Shown: piece after piece, positions 33,344-43,415 of the stretch | Position numbering within the stretch: position 1 is the stretch's first letter | Layout: the number at the start of each line of letters is the position of its first letter | From: AC-32 sp963715575 | Lineage (GTDB): Bacteria > Actinomycetota > Thermoleophilia > Gaiellales > Gaiellaceae | Assembly: GCA_963715575.1 (NCBI GenBank) | Contig: OY970250.1 | Coordinates: forward strand, 2,604,001-2,668,000 | Length of the DNA: 64,000 nt | Reading direction: 5' to 3' | Program-made: the position numbers and the translations under genes | Notes under the pieces: generated by a model | Seen by the model: only the letters and a program-made list of their open reading frames with translations | The model's database searches: none | What the model was told of the DNA's origin: nothing

Positions 33344-33769
33344 TCACCCCTCTGCCGCAACGAGGGCGGCCACGACCTCCTCGTCGAAGCCCCGGCCGGC
33401 CAGCAGACGGGCCGTCGCGGGAGTCGCTCCGCGCCGCGCGACGAGGGCTGCAGCCCGCTCGCGCTCGGGGTCGAGTCGGTCGAGCGCGGCTTCGATCGCG
33501 GCCGAGTCGACGCCGGCGTGCTCGAGCTCGAAGCGGATCGCCGCGTCGCCCTTCCCTCGCTCCGCCAGCACCCGCGCCCGCTCTTCGGCAAAGCGCGCGC
33601 CGTCGACGAGCCCGGCCTGCCGGAGCTCCTCGACTACCGCCTGCGCGTCGTCCGCGTCGATGCCCGCCCGCAGCAGCCGCTCACGCAGGCTCCGTTGCGA
33701 GTGCTCCCGTCTCGCCAGCGCGCGCGTGGCGGCCGCGAGCGCCTCGGTGCGCGGGGCCTCGGGCTCCAC
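33344..33769 (-). CDS. recX: RecA regulator RecX
   Basis: This 141-residue helical-repeat protein binds RecA filaments and limits RecA activity. Three RecX repeats are visible, with SQRSLRERLLRAGID, VDGARFAEERARVLAERGKG and a shortened third repeat. Its GTG start directly abuts the recA stop (TAG then GTG), the classic recA-recX arrangement. Confidence 0.92.
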   Translation of the reverse strand: MEPEAPRTEALAAATRALARREHSQRSLRERLLRAGIDADDAQAVVEELRQAGLVDGARFAEERARVLAERGKGDAAIRFELEHAGVDSAAIEAALDRLDPERERAAALVARRGATPATARLLAGRGFDEEVVAALVAAEG

Positions 33770-34885
33770 CTAGGTCTTGGAGGCGACCTTTGCCCCGGGC
33801 TTTGCGTCCGGCTCGGCCTGGGGCTCCTCCACCTCTTCAGGGGCAGGCTTGCCGTTCGGCTCCGGAGCGGCGACCTCGGGCAGCAGGCGCGCCGAGACGA
33901 CCTGCTCCGGTCCCGCGAGCGCTTGCAGCCGCAGCAGCACCTGCTGCGTCACGTCGGGATGCTCACGCAGGAACCCGGTCGCGTTCTGTCGGCCCTGGCC
34001 GAGTCGCTCGTCCTCGAAGCTGAAGTGCGAGCCCGACTTCTGGACGACCTTCCGCTCGATCGCGGAGTCGAGAACCGTGCCCTCCCAGGAGATCCCGGAG
34101 CCGTAGATGATGTCGAACTCGGCCTGCTTGAACGGCGGCGCGACCTTGTTCTTCACCACCTTCACGCGCACGCGGTTGCCGTAGGCCTCGACGCCGTCCT
34201 TGAGCGTCTCGATCCGGCGGATGTCGAGCCGTACCGAGGAGTAGAACTTCAGCGCGCGACCGCCCGGGGTCGTCTCCGGGTTGCCGAACATCACGCCGAT
34301 CTTCTCGCGCAGCTGGTTGGTGAACAGGCAGATCGTGTCGGTGCGGTTGAGCGTGCCCGCGAGCTTCCGCAGGGCCTGGCTCATCAGCCGCGCCTGCAGG
34401 CCGACGTGGGAGTCCCCCATCTCGCCCTCGATCTCGGCCTTCGGGGTCAGCGCGGCGACCGAGTCGACCGCGACCACGTCGAGCGCGCCGGAGCGGATCA
34501 GCAGCTCGGCGATCTCGAGCGCCTGCTCGCCGGTGTCCGGCTGCGAGACCAGCAGCTCGTCGATGTCGACGCCGATCCTCTTCGCGTACGCCGGGTCCAT
34601 CGCATGCTCGGCGTCGATGAAGGCGCAGATCCCGCCGCGCCGCTGGGCCTCGGCGATCACGTGGTAGACGAGGGTCGTCTTGCCCGAGGACTCCGGGCCG
34701 AAGACCTCGACGATGCGGCCGCGCGGCAGCCCGCCGATCCCGAGCGCGAGGTCGAGCGAGAGCGAGCCGGTCGAGACGGCCCCGATCGCCACCTGGGCCT
34801 GGTCGTTCATGCGCATTACCGAGCCCTTGCCGAACTGGCGCTCGATCTGGCCGAGCGCGGTATCGAGAGCCTGCTCGCGGTCCAC
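33770..34885 (-). CDS. recA: Recombinase RecA
   Basis: RecA is the ATP-dependent strand-exchange protein and SOS co-protease. The 371-residue protein starts at the GTG 34883-34885 behind GGGAGGGAG, giving VDREQALDTALGQIERQFGKG. It has GPESSGKTTLVYH (Walker A), the loops MGDSHVGLQARLMSQALRKL and TNQLREKIGVMFG, and a C-terminal tail rich in Glu, Pro and Lys. A much longer frame runs upstream but is inside thpR and not coding. No clear LexA box lies close by; the gene follows cinA and thpR by 2 bp or less, so control may come from further upstream. Confidence 0.97.
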   Translation of the reverse strand: MDREQALDTALGQIERQFGKGSVMRMNDQAQVAIGAVSTGSLSLDLALGIGGLPRGRIVEVFGPESSGKTTLVYHVIAEAQRRGGICAFIDAEHAMDPAYAKRIGVDIDELLVSQPDTGEQALEIAELLIRSGALDVVAVDSVAALTPKAEIEGEMGDSHVGLQARLMSQALRKLAGTLNRTDTICLFTNQLREKIGVMFGNPETTPGGRALKFYSSVRLDIRRIETLKDGVEAYGNRVRVKVVKNKVAPPFKQAEFDIIYGSGISWEGTVLDSAIERKVVQKSGSHFSFEDERLGQGRQNATGFLREHPDVTQQVLLRLQALAGPEQVVSARLLPEVAAPEPNGKPAPEEVEEPQAEPDAKPGAKVASKT

Positions 34886-34887
34886 TC

Positions 34888-35451
34888 TTATCTCCCTCCC
34901 ACTTCCACGGATTCGAGGACTTCGTATTGCGCCCCACCGGGGCGTAGCCGTGACAGGTAAGCAGCAGCGTCGGACGGCACGAACGGCTCCAGGGCCGGCA
35001 GAGCGGGCTGCAGCCGCGGCCGCTCGCGGAAACGCACCACGGTCAGGTGCGGGAGCCATCTTCGGCGCTCGCGCTCGTAGACGCCGAGCGCCGCCAGCTG
35101 CGACTGCAGGTCGTCTGCGAACGCAGCCGCACGGCCGCCTTCGTCGTCGCAGGTGAGCATCCCCACGCTGCGCGTCTCGCGATACCCGCGAACGGCCAGC
35201 CTCGGCCGCTCCGCGCTCGCTGCGGCCCCGCGCAGGGCGCTGAGGATCGCCTCGAGCTCGCGGGCAGGGCGGTGCCCGAGGAAGGCCAGCGTGACGTGCA
35301 GGTGATCGCGCGGGACCGGGCGGACGCGCGGCACCTCGCCCAGGGCCTCGTGCTGCCACGCCACGAGCCCCTCGAGCGTCTCGTCGGGGAGCCGAAGCGC
35401 ACAGAACAAGCGAACTCGCTCATCGCCTTCGAAGCTAGCAGGAGCCGACAC
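34888..35451 (-). CDS. thpR: RNA 2',3'-cyclic phosphodiesterase (2H family)
   Basis: This 187-residue 2H phosphoesterase has the two HxT motifs HVTLAFLG and HLTVVRF. The family opens 2',3'-cyclic phosphates on RNA ends, and in vitro can ligate 2'-5'. RLFCALRLPDE at the start is typical of ThpR. It sits between cinA and recA with 2-bp gaps, an order widely kept in actinobacteria. Confidence 0.9.
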   Translation of the reverse strand: MSAPASFEGDERVRLFCALRLPDETLEGLVAWQHEALGEVPRVRPVPRDHLHVTLAFLGHRPARELEAILSALRGAAASAERPRLAVRGYRETRSVGMLTCDDEGGRAAAFADDLQSQLAALGVYERERRRWLPHLTVVRFRERPRLQPALPALEPFVPSDAAAYLSRLRPGGAQYEVLESVEVGGR

Positions 35452-35453
35452 GC

Positions 35454-36719
35454 CTAGTTGTCACGACTTCGTGCCAGAAGCGTGCGCACCAGGTGCAGCG
35501 CGGCGACGGCCGAGCGGGAGCGGATCGCCTCGCGGTCGCCGGGCAGGTCCAGCTGGCGTGCGAGCGAGCCGTCCGGGCTTTCCGCGTGCAGGAACACCAG
35601 GCCAACCGGCTTCTCCGAGGTGCCGCCGCCCGGGCCGGCGATGCCCGTCACCGCGACGGCCACATCCGCTGCGAGCCGCACCCGCGCGCCGGCGGCCATT
35701 GCGGCGGCAGCCTCGGCGGAGACGGAGCCGTGCTGCTCGAGCACCTCCGCGGGAACGTCGAGCTCCCGCGACTTCACCTCGTCGGCGTAGGCCACGACGG
35801 CGCCGAGGAAGACGTCGCTCGACCCCGGCACTGACGTCAGGCGCGCGGCGACGAGGCCGCCGGTGCAGGACTCGGCCGTAGCGAGGGTCAGCCCGCGCTC
35901 GCGGCAGGCGTCGAGCACCATCGCCTCGACCGGCCGCTCGTCCTCGACGAACAGATGGCGCCCGGCCCGCTCGCGCAACCCGGCGACGAGCTCGTCCGCG
36001 CGCTTCCTCCCCTCCTCCTCGACGAATAGGTCGACGTGGATCTCGAACTCGCGCGCGCAGATGGTCGCGGTCAAGCCGCCGCCCTCTCCCCCGCTGTCGT
36101 CGAGCGCCCGTGCGATCTCGGACTCGCTCGCGCCGTAGAAGCGCAGCACGCGCCTCTCGGGTTGACGCGCGCGCGAGAGCACCTTGCGCACCGGCTCCGA
36201 CTCCAGCGCGCGCGGCCACAGTCGCCGGAGCTCGCTCGGCGGTCCCGGAAGCACGATCACCGCGCCTCGCTCGGTCTCGAGCACGAGCGCGGGCGCCGTG
36301 CCGGCGATCCCGACGACGAGCGCGCCCTCCACCAGGGTCGCCTGCTTGCGTACGCCCTGCTCGAAGTCGGCGTACGGCCGGCCCAGCCGCTCGGCGATCG
36401 CACGCGAGATCGATTCGATCTCGACGGCCAGCGCCTCCTCGACGACCAGCTTCCGGCCTGCCGCGCGCGCCACGAGCTCGACCGTGCGGTCATCGTGCGT
36501 CGGCCCGAGGCCGCCGGAGACGAGGCAGAGGTCGGCCTCGAGCCCCTCGCGCAGCGCGGCCTCGAGCTCGCCGGGATCGTCGCCGACGATCGAGATCCGC
36601 GCTGGCTCCAGGCCGAGTCGCAGCAGCTCCGAGGCGAGGAACGGCCCGTTCAGGTCGCGCCGGTCGCCACGGACGAGCTCACTGCCGGTGACGACCACGA
36701 AGCCGCGCGGGCGGCTCAA
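35454..36719 (-). CDS. cinA: CinA-like protein (nicotinamide-nucleotide amidase and MoaB/Mog-like domains)
   Basis: This 421-residue CinA has an N-terminal competence/damage domain (VVVTGSELVRG, SGGLGPTHDDRT, PGPPSEL) and a C-terminal NMN deamidase domain (ATAESCTGGLVAARLT, GAVVAYADEVKSREL, VAVTGIAGPGGG). It is thought to repair pyridine nucleotides and is often coexpressed with recA. I chose the TTG at 36717-36719, which overlaps the TGA of the rodZ-like gene; the frame continues upstream into that gene. Confidence 0.9.
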   Translation of the reverse strand: MSRPRGFVVVTGSELVRGDRRDLNGPFLASELLRLGLEPARISIVGDDPGELEAALREGLEADLCLVSGGLGPTHDDRTVELVARAAGRKLVVEEALAVEIESISRAIAERLGRPYADFEQGVRKQATLVEGALVVGIAGTAPALVLETERGAVIVLPGPPSELRRLWPRALESEPVRKVLSRARQPERRVLRFYGASESEIARALDDSGGEGGGLTATICAREFEIHVDLFVEEEGRKRADELVAGLRERAGRHLFVEDERPVEAMVLDACRERGLTLATAESCTGGLVAARLTSVPGSSDVFLGAVVAYADEVKSRELDVPAEVLEQHGSVSAEAAAAMAAGARVRLAADVAVAVTGIAGPGGGTSEKPVGLVFLHAESPDGSLARQLDLPGDREAIRSRSAVAALHLVRTLLARSRDN

Positions 36720-37459
36720 GCGGCCGCGCGCGTGAAACCGTGCGTGGAGAAGAGGTACGACCCGGGGCCGGGCACGCGGACGACGCGGCCGTTGAAGGCG
36801 ATGGCCAGGTTCCCCGGGTTGCCGAAGTTGATCCAGAGCTTGCGCGCGACGAAGCGCTGTGACTGGCCGGGCTCGACCGTGCCGGTGAAGCGCCACTTGC
36901 CGTTCGCCGACCAGTTGCGCACCTCCATCCAGCAGTTGCCGCCGACGGCGCGCACGTAGAGCCGGAACGTGACCGGCTTCGTCGGGGCATGCCGCGTCGG
37001 GGTCGCCGGCGGCAGCACCTTGTGCGACCGCGGCGTGCTGGTCGTGCTGAGGTTCGGGATCTGCTCGTTGGGGCTGCCGGACTTCCAGGCGGCGATGAAG
37101 AAGATCACCAGCGCCGCGATCCCCGTGAGCGCGAAGGCGATCCAGCGCCGCTCGAGCCGCCGGTGCTGCCGATGGACATTCGAGGTCCGCCGCGGAACCA
37201 CCGGCTCACGCGGCTCGTCCCCGTCCGCGCCGAAGCGCGAGTTGAACTCGTCGACGTACAGCTGCCCGTCCAGCCCGAGGTAGTCGGCATAGGTGCGCAG
37301 GAAGCCCTTGACGTACGTCTGGGCCGGCAGCGCGTCGAAGCTCTCCTCCTCGAGCGCACGCAGGTAGCGCGAGCGGATCTTGGTGGCGAGCTCGACCTCG
37401 CCCAGCTCGAGCTGCTGGCGGACGCGGGCCTCGCGCAGGCTGTTGCCGATCTCGAACAT
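36716..37459 (-). CDS. RodZ-like helix-turn-helix membrane protein
   Basis: This 247-residue protein has an N-terminal HTH_25 helix-turn-helix (FEIGNSLREARVRQQL, ATKIRSRYLRALEEESFDALP, YVKGFLRTYADYLGLD) and a Gly/Pro-poor basic juxtamembrane stretch. A single membrane helix (about 108-127) and a C-terminal DUF4115-like beta domain (about 160-247) follow. RodZ links MreB to cell-shape control, but no mre gene is in view and other members of this family are poorly defined. It heads the cinA-thpR-recA-recX run and is coupled to cinA by a TTGA overlap. Confidence 0.85.
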   Translation of the reverse strand: MFEIGNSLREARVRQQLELGEVELATKIRSRYLRALEEESFDALPAQTYVKGFLRTYADYLGLDGQLYVDEFNSRFGADGDEPREPVVPRRTSNVHRQHRRLERRWIAFALTGIAALVIFFIAAWKSGSPNEQIPNLSTTSTPRSHKVLPPATPTRHAPTKPVTFRLYVRAVGGNCWMEVRNWSANGKWRFTGTVEPGQSQRFVARKLWINFGNPGNLAIAFNGRVVRVPGPGSYLFSTHGFTRAAA

Positions 37460-37471
37460 CCTGAGCGGCCG

Positions 37472-37477
37472 ATTGTA
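37472..37477 (-). promoter_or_regulatory. -10 box TACAAT for the rodZ-recA operon
   Basis: TACAAT on the minus strand lies 12 nt before the ATG at 37459, so the leader would be about 5 nt. A TTCCGG sits about 17 nt upstream as a weak -35 candidate. Confidence 0.45.
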
Positions 37478-37500
37478 GTCCCGATCCCGAGGGACCGGAA

Positions 37501-37857
37501 TCAGCCGATCACATTGAGCACGGCGTACACGGCAAGCGCGATCCCGGCGCTGAGCCCGACGCAGAGTGCAATCACGCCCAGCAGGCGGCCCACACGGGCG
37601 GCTCCCTCGCCGCCGACGCGGCCGATCGTGCGCTCGATGGTGCGCAGGCCGCGCCGGGCGAGCAGCACGGCCGCACCGCCGAGCACCGCCGAGCCGCAGG
37701 TCGCTGCGGTCGCCTGGACGATCGTCACGTCCTCGAGCTTCCGGGCGGCCGCGAAGGCCAGCACCGGCACGGCGAGACCGAGCAGCGCCAGCACGACCGA
37801 GCCGCGCGCCGCGTCGTTTCGCCCCCGAGCGCTATTGCTTCTTGTAAGGCCGTCCAT
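37501..37857 (-). CDS. Small multi-pass membrane protein of unknown function
   Basis: This 118-residue protein has three hydrophobic segments, about 20-40, 50-70 and 90-115, with a basic loop RRGLRTIERTIGRVGGEG. It overlaps the 3' end of the permease gene by 26 bp and ends the transporter operon. No family is recognised. Confidence 0.6.
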   Translation of the reverse strand: MDGLTRSNSARGRNDAARGSVVLALLGLAVPVLAFAAARKLEDVTIVQATAATCGSAVLGGAAVLLARRGLRTIERTIGRVGGEGAARVGRLLGVIALCVGLSAGIALAVYAVLNVIG

Positions 37858-39037
37858 CGGCGGCGGGCGGCACGGTCCGGCCGATCACGCCGGCGACCGC
37901 AATCAGGGTCAGCACGTACGGCAGCGTCTGGAAGAGCACCGCCGCGTTCGAGGAGTAGACGGGCAGTCGGATCGCGAGCGCGGTCGAGAAGCCGAACAGC
38001 AGCGCGGCCCCGAACGCCCCGAACGGCCGCCAGTTGCCGAAGATCATCGCGGCGAGCGCGATGAACCCGCGCCCGGCGGTGACGTTCTCGTTGTAGGTGT
38101 TCAGGTAGCCGACGGTCAGGTAGGCGCCGCCCATCGCGGCCAGCACGCCGGACAGGATGACCGAGCCGTAGCGGACCACGTAGACGTTGATCCCGACCGT
38201 GTCGGCCGCGCGTGGATGCTCGCCGCAGGCGCGGATGCGCAGGCCGATCGGTGTCTTGAAGAGCGCGACGTACGAGAGCGGCACGAACAGGATCGCCACC
38301 CAGATCATCAGGTTGAGGTGGCCGAAGGAGTCGGCGAAGAAGCTGTGGCTCGAGTCCTTGGTGAGGTTGACGGTCGGAATCTGCGAGACGCCGGTGGGCA
38401 CGTTCTCGCCGTGGTAGAGCTGGACGAAGAAGTAGCCGGTGATCCCCAGCGCGAGGAAGTTCACCGCCGTTCCGCCCACGATCTGGTCGGCGCGCAGGTG
38501 GATCGCGAAGAAGGCGTGGACGAGCGCGAGCGCGCCGCCGGAGAGCATGGCAATCAGGACGCCCCAGACCCAGCTGCCGGTCTTGTCGGCGCCCCAGATG
38601 CCCCAGAAGGCGCCCATCAGCATCATCCCCTCGAGGCCGATGTTCACCACGCCGGAGCGTTCGGAGAACATCCCGCCGAGCGCGCCGAAGGTGAGCGGCG
38701 TCGCGAAGACGAGCATCGAGGCGATCAGGCTGGCCGTGAAGACCTCGTTCAGGTGCGCCGTGCTGGAGCGGGTCGCGAGCACCGCGAGGCCCGCACCGAG
38801 CACGCCGGCCGAGATCGCGCCGAAGCCGACCCGGTGGGCGCCGCGGCTGGCGGCGATGATCCCGAACAGGATCGCGACCATCCCGACGAGGATCGGCCAG
38901 AGCGGCGAGCGGGCCGCGACCGGCGGGATCGCCAGCACGAACGCGATCACGCCCAAGGTCACGCCGACCGCGCCGACGGAGGTCGGCTCCAGGAGCCGTG
39001 CGCCCGAGCGACGGACGGTTCCGACGTAGGTGCTCAC
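37832..39037 (-). CDS. Nucleoside-type ABC transporter permease (second subunit)
   Basis: This 401-residue inner-membrane permease of the BPD_transp_2 family has about ten helices. The characteristic region GGMFSERSGVVNIGLEGMMLMGAFWG is typical of the NupQ/YufQ subunit of BMP-dependent nucleoside importers. It overlaps the other permease by 4 bp. With the ATPase and the BMP lipoprotein it forms a complete importer, most likely for purine nucleosides, by family. Confidence 0.88.
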   Translation of the reverse strand: MSTYVGTVRRSGARLLEPTSVGAVGVTLGVIAFVLAIPPVAARSPLWPILVGMVAILFGIIAASRGAHRVGFGAISAGVLGAGLAVLATRSSTAHLNEVFTASLIASMLVFATPLTFGALGGMFSERSGVVNIGLEGMMLMGAFWGIWGADKTGSWVWGVLIAMLSGGALALVHAFFAIHLRADQIVGGTAVNFLALGITGYFFVQLYHGENVPTGVSQIPTVNLTKDSSHSFFADSFGHLNLMIWVAILFVPLSYVALFKTPIGLRIRACGEHPRAADTVGINVYVVRYGSVILSGVLAAMGGAYLTVGYLNTYNENVTAGRGFIALAAMIFGNWRPFGAFGAALLFGFSTALAIRLPVYSSNAAVLFQTLPYVLTLIAVAGVIGRTVPPAADGRPYKKQ

Positions 39038-40286
39038 GAGGAGGCCGCCTCCGGCTCAGGCGCCGAGCCGGCCGTTGGCTGCCGGCGCTTCAGCTTCCTA
39101 CGGGAGTTCCAGACCGTGAGGATCAGCACGTCGGCCCCTACGAACAGCACGACCAGCCCCTGGATCATCTCCGTCAGGTGGCCGGCGAGGCTCGGGTCGA
39201 TCGTGCCCGACTGGAGGCCGTGCGTGGTCCCGTAGAGCAGGCCGCCGAACAAGAAGGCGGCCAGGCCGACGCCGAGCGCCGTGTTCCGCCCGAGCAGCGC
39301 GACCGCGATCCCGAGAAAGCCGATCGACGTCGCCTGCACGTCCGTGGTGCCGAAGTGGTAGAGGTAGCCGAGCATGTCCAGCCCGCCGGCGAGGCCGGCG
39401 AACGCGCCCGAGATCGCCATCGCCCGGACGTAGTTGGTGCGGACCTTGATCCCGCCGTAGGCAGCCGCGTCCGGGTTGTAGCCGACCGCCTTGACCTCGT
39501 AGCCGAGCGTCGTGCGGCTGAGGATCAGCCAGAAGACGACCAGCGCCCCGATCGCGACGAAGAAGCCCACGTGCAGACCCTGCAGGTCGGCGTCGCCCCA
39601 GAAGACCGGCAACTTGGCGCTCTGGGCGACGTCGCCGGAGATCGGGATGTCGAGCGGCTTGTTCGCGGCGCCCTGCAGCGGGCCGCCCTGCTGGAAGATG
39701 TAGTTGCCGATCCAGTAGGCGATCCAGTTGAGCATGATCGTGGTAATCACCTCGTGGGCGCCGGTGGTCGCCTTCAGGAAGCCGGCGATCCCCGCCCAGA
39801 TCGCGCCCGCGGCGGCCGCGCCGGCGACTGCGATCAGGATGTGGGCCGGCTTCGTCATGCTCACGAAGGAGATCCCGATCCAGTTCGCGACGTAGAGGCC
39901 GACCAGGTACTGGCCGTTGCCGCCGATGTTGAACATCCCGCAGCGGAACGCGAACGCGACCGCGAGGCCGGTCAGGATCAGCGTCGTCGTCTGCAGCAGC
40001 GTCTGGCTGAAGTTGTAGGCCGCGGTGTTGGCGACGTCGGTGTTCGTCGGGTGGGCGAGCCAGTTGAGACCGGCGCCCTTGACGATGTCCCAGTACGCCT
40101 GGATCGGGTTGTGGCCGGTGCCCAGGACGAGCAGACCGCCGATCAGGAACGCCAGCAGTGCCGTCATGATCGGGACGACGATCCCGCCTGCGTGCTGCCA
40201 GACCGCCAGCCGTGACGCGACGGTCGTCGGCGGCGACTCCTTGATCTCTTCCGGCTCGCGACCCTGCCGCGGGGCCAGCGGCTCGC

Positions 40287-40290
<4 letters not shown>
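39034..40290 (-). CDS. Nucleoside-type ABC transporter permease (first subunit)
   Basis: This 418-residue permease of the NupP/YufP type has a cytoplasmic N terminus and about nine helices. It carries FRCGMFNIGGNGQYLVGLY and GAHEVITTIMLNWIAYWIGNY, the family's coupling regions. It overlaps the ATPase gene upstream by 4 bp and the second permease downstream by 4 bp. Confidence 0.88.
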
Positions 40291-41816
<1,526 letters not shown>

Positions 41817-41824
41817 CGCGGCTG

Positions 41825-41830
41825 ATTCTA
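41825..41830 (-). promoter_or_regulatory. -10 box TAGAAT before the ABC ATPase gene
   Basis: TAGAAT on the minus strand is followed by 8 nt and the GTG at 41816, in the 35-bp gap after the BMP gene. The transcript would have no leader or a 1-2 nt leader. Confidence 0.45.
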
Positions 41831-41851
41831 TGGAGGTACGGCGGACGGGTG

Positions 41852-42889
41852 CTACAGGCTGGCGGGGACCTTCACGTCGCCGTCGATGATCTTCTGCTTG
41901 AGGTCGTTCATCTTGTCGATGAACTCCTGCGGGACGGCCGGGTTGATCTTGCCCACGTCCATGCCGCCGTTCTTGAGGTTGAAGAGCAGGTTGCTACCGC
42001 CCCTGAACTTGTTCTCGGTGACCTGCTTGGCGGCCTGGAAGACGCCGTTGTCGACACGCTTGACGCCGGAGGTGAGCACGCGCTTAGCGTCGTTGTACTG
42101 GTCCTTGTCGACGCCGATCCCCCAGATCCCGGCGGCGTCGGCGGCCTTGAGCGTCCCGAGCCCGCAGCCACCCGCGACCTGGAACAGCACCTGCGCGCCC
42201 TGCGAGATCTGGTTCTCGGCCAGGGTCTTGCACTTGTCCGAGGCGACGAAGTCCTGCGAGTAGCCGATCAGCACCTTGATCTGCGGGTTGAACAGCTTCG
42301 CGCAGTGCTGGTAGCCGGCGATCCAGATGTCGACGGGCGGGATCTTCAGGCCGCCGACCGCGCCGATCACCTGCTTGCCGCCCTGCTTTTTGGCCATCTC
42401 GGCCGCCAGGTAGCCGACGAGGCAGCCCGACTCGTTGGCGGCGTAGGTGAGCCCCTCGACGTTCTTGCGGCCGTTGAACGGCGTGCCGGTCACGTCGTAG
42501 TCGGTGATCGCGAAGTGCAGGTTCTGGTTTCTCGTGGCGACGGTGTTCGTCGCGTCGGCGAGCAGGAAGCCCGCGGAGACGATCAGGTCGGCGCGCTTCC
42601 GGACGGCCTGCGTCAGGTTCGGGATGTAGTCCGAGGTCGAGTTCGACTGCAGCGGCAGCGTCTTCACGCCGAGGTCGCTATGGGCCTTGTCGAGGCCCTC
42701 TTTCTGCGACTGGTTGAACGAGCGGTCGTTGAACTTGCCGATGTCGCTGACGAGCGCGATCAGCTTGCCCGAGCCCTGCGCAGCCGTCGTCGACTCGGCG
42801 GTGGAGGAGCTGCTCCCGCTGCTGCCGCCGCAGCCGGCGGCGAGCAGCAACGTCGCAGAGACGCAAAAGCAGAGGATCCCGGTCCGCAT
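41852..42889 (-). CDS. BMP-family nucleoside-binding lipoprotein
   Basis: This 345-residue lipoprotein has the lipobox LLAAGCGG followed by a Ser-rich linker. The BMP/PnrA substrate-binding fold shows ALVSDIGKFNDRSFNQS, IVSAGFLLADATN, VEGLTYAANESGCLVGYLA and IGVDKDQYND. Such proteins deliver purine nucleosides to the adjacent permeases. It ends VKVPASL, a tail also present in the broken copy upstream. Confidence 0.92.
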   Translation of the reverse strand: MRTGILCFCVSATLLLAAGCGGSSGSSSSTAESTTAAQGSGKLIALVSDIGKFNDRSFNQSQKEGLDKAHSDLGVKTLPLQSNSTSDYIPNLTQAVRKRADLIVSAGFLLADATNTVATRNQNLHFAITDYDVTGTPFNGRKNVEGLTYAANESGCLVGYLAAEMAKKQGGKQVIGAVGGLKIPPVDIWIAGYQHCAKLFNPQIKVLIGYSQDFVASDKCKTLAENQISQGAQVLFQVAGGCGLGTLKAADAAGIWGIGVDKDQYNDAKRVLTSGVKRVDNGVFQAAKQVTENKFRGGSNLLFNLKNGGMDVGKINPAVPQEFIDKMNDLKQKIIDGDVKVPASL

Positions 42890-42898
42890 CGCAACGGT

Positions 42899-42904
42899 GT
42901 TGTA
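42899..42904 (-). promoter_or_regulatory. -10 box TACAAC for the BMP lipoprotein gene
   Basis: TACAAC on the minus strand is 9 nt before the ATG at 42889, with no ribosome site between. A leader of about 2 nt is predicted. Confidence 0.4.
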
Positions 42905-42961
42905 ACAGAGACGGGCGGGCCGTGCAGGCCCGACCGCCGGATGCTTCGGCTCAGGCTCGCT

Positions 42962-43365
42962 CTAGAGCTTGGTCGGGACCTTGAGCTTCTTCTTGATGAA
43001 TGTTCGTCTTGTAGTTGTTCATCAGCTTGATGTACGCCTTCAGCACTGTCGGGTTGATCTCGCCGACGCCCATGCTGCCGTTCTCAGGTTGAAGAGCAGG
43101 TTGCCGCCGCGCTTGAACCCGCCGTTCTTGGGAGAGCACCTGGGCGCCCTGGAGGATCTTGTTCTCGGCGATCGTCTTGCAGAGCTCGGACTTGACGAAG
43201 TGCTGGGAGTACTCGATCTTGACTGCGTTCCCGGGACCGCCTTCTGCACGCAGAACTTGTACCCGGCGATCTAGATGTCGACCGGCGGGATCTGCAGGCC
43301 GCCGACCGCGCCGATGATCTTCTTGCCCGCCCTCTGGGCCATCTTGGCGAGCGATGCTAACCCGA
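42962..43365 (-). pseudogene. Decayed duplicate of the BMP lipoprotein gene
   Basis: Pieces of a second BMP protein can be read in order on the minus strand. First comes KKIIGAVGGLQIPPVDI, then an in-frame TAG where the intact gene has Trp. IAGYKFC and, in another frame, KTIAENKILQGAQVL follow. The frame then jumps to KRGGNLLFNL, then INPTVLKAYIKLMNN, and ends KVPTKL with a TAG at 42962-42964. The N-terminal half is missing, about 60 residues are deleted internally and at least three frameshifts are present. It is a true relic of tandem duplication. Confidence 0.85.
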
Positions 43366-43415
43366 AGCTAGCCCGGATGCATAGGCCGGACGGCCCTACT
43401 CCAGGCGCCCTGATC

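Noticed and set aside
33770..35359. A 529-codon form of RecA
   Set aside because: The extra N-terminal 158 codons lie inside thpR in another frame; the GTG at 34885 has a strong ribosome site and gives a normal RecA.
43381..43400. Terminator hairpin after ftsK (GGCCG-GA-CGGCC)
   Set aside because: The 5-bp stem has only a 2-nt loop and no T-run, too weak to call.
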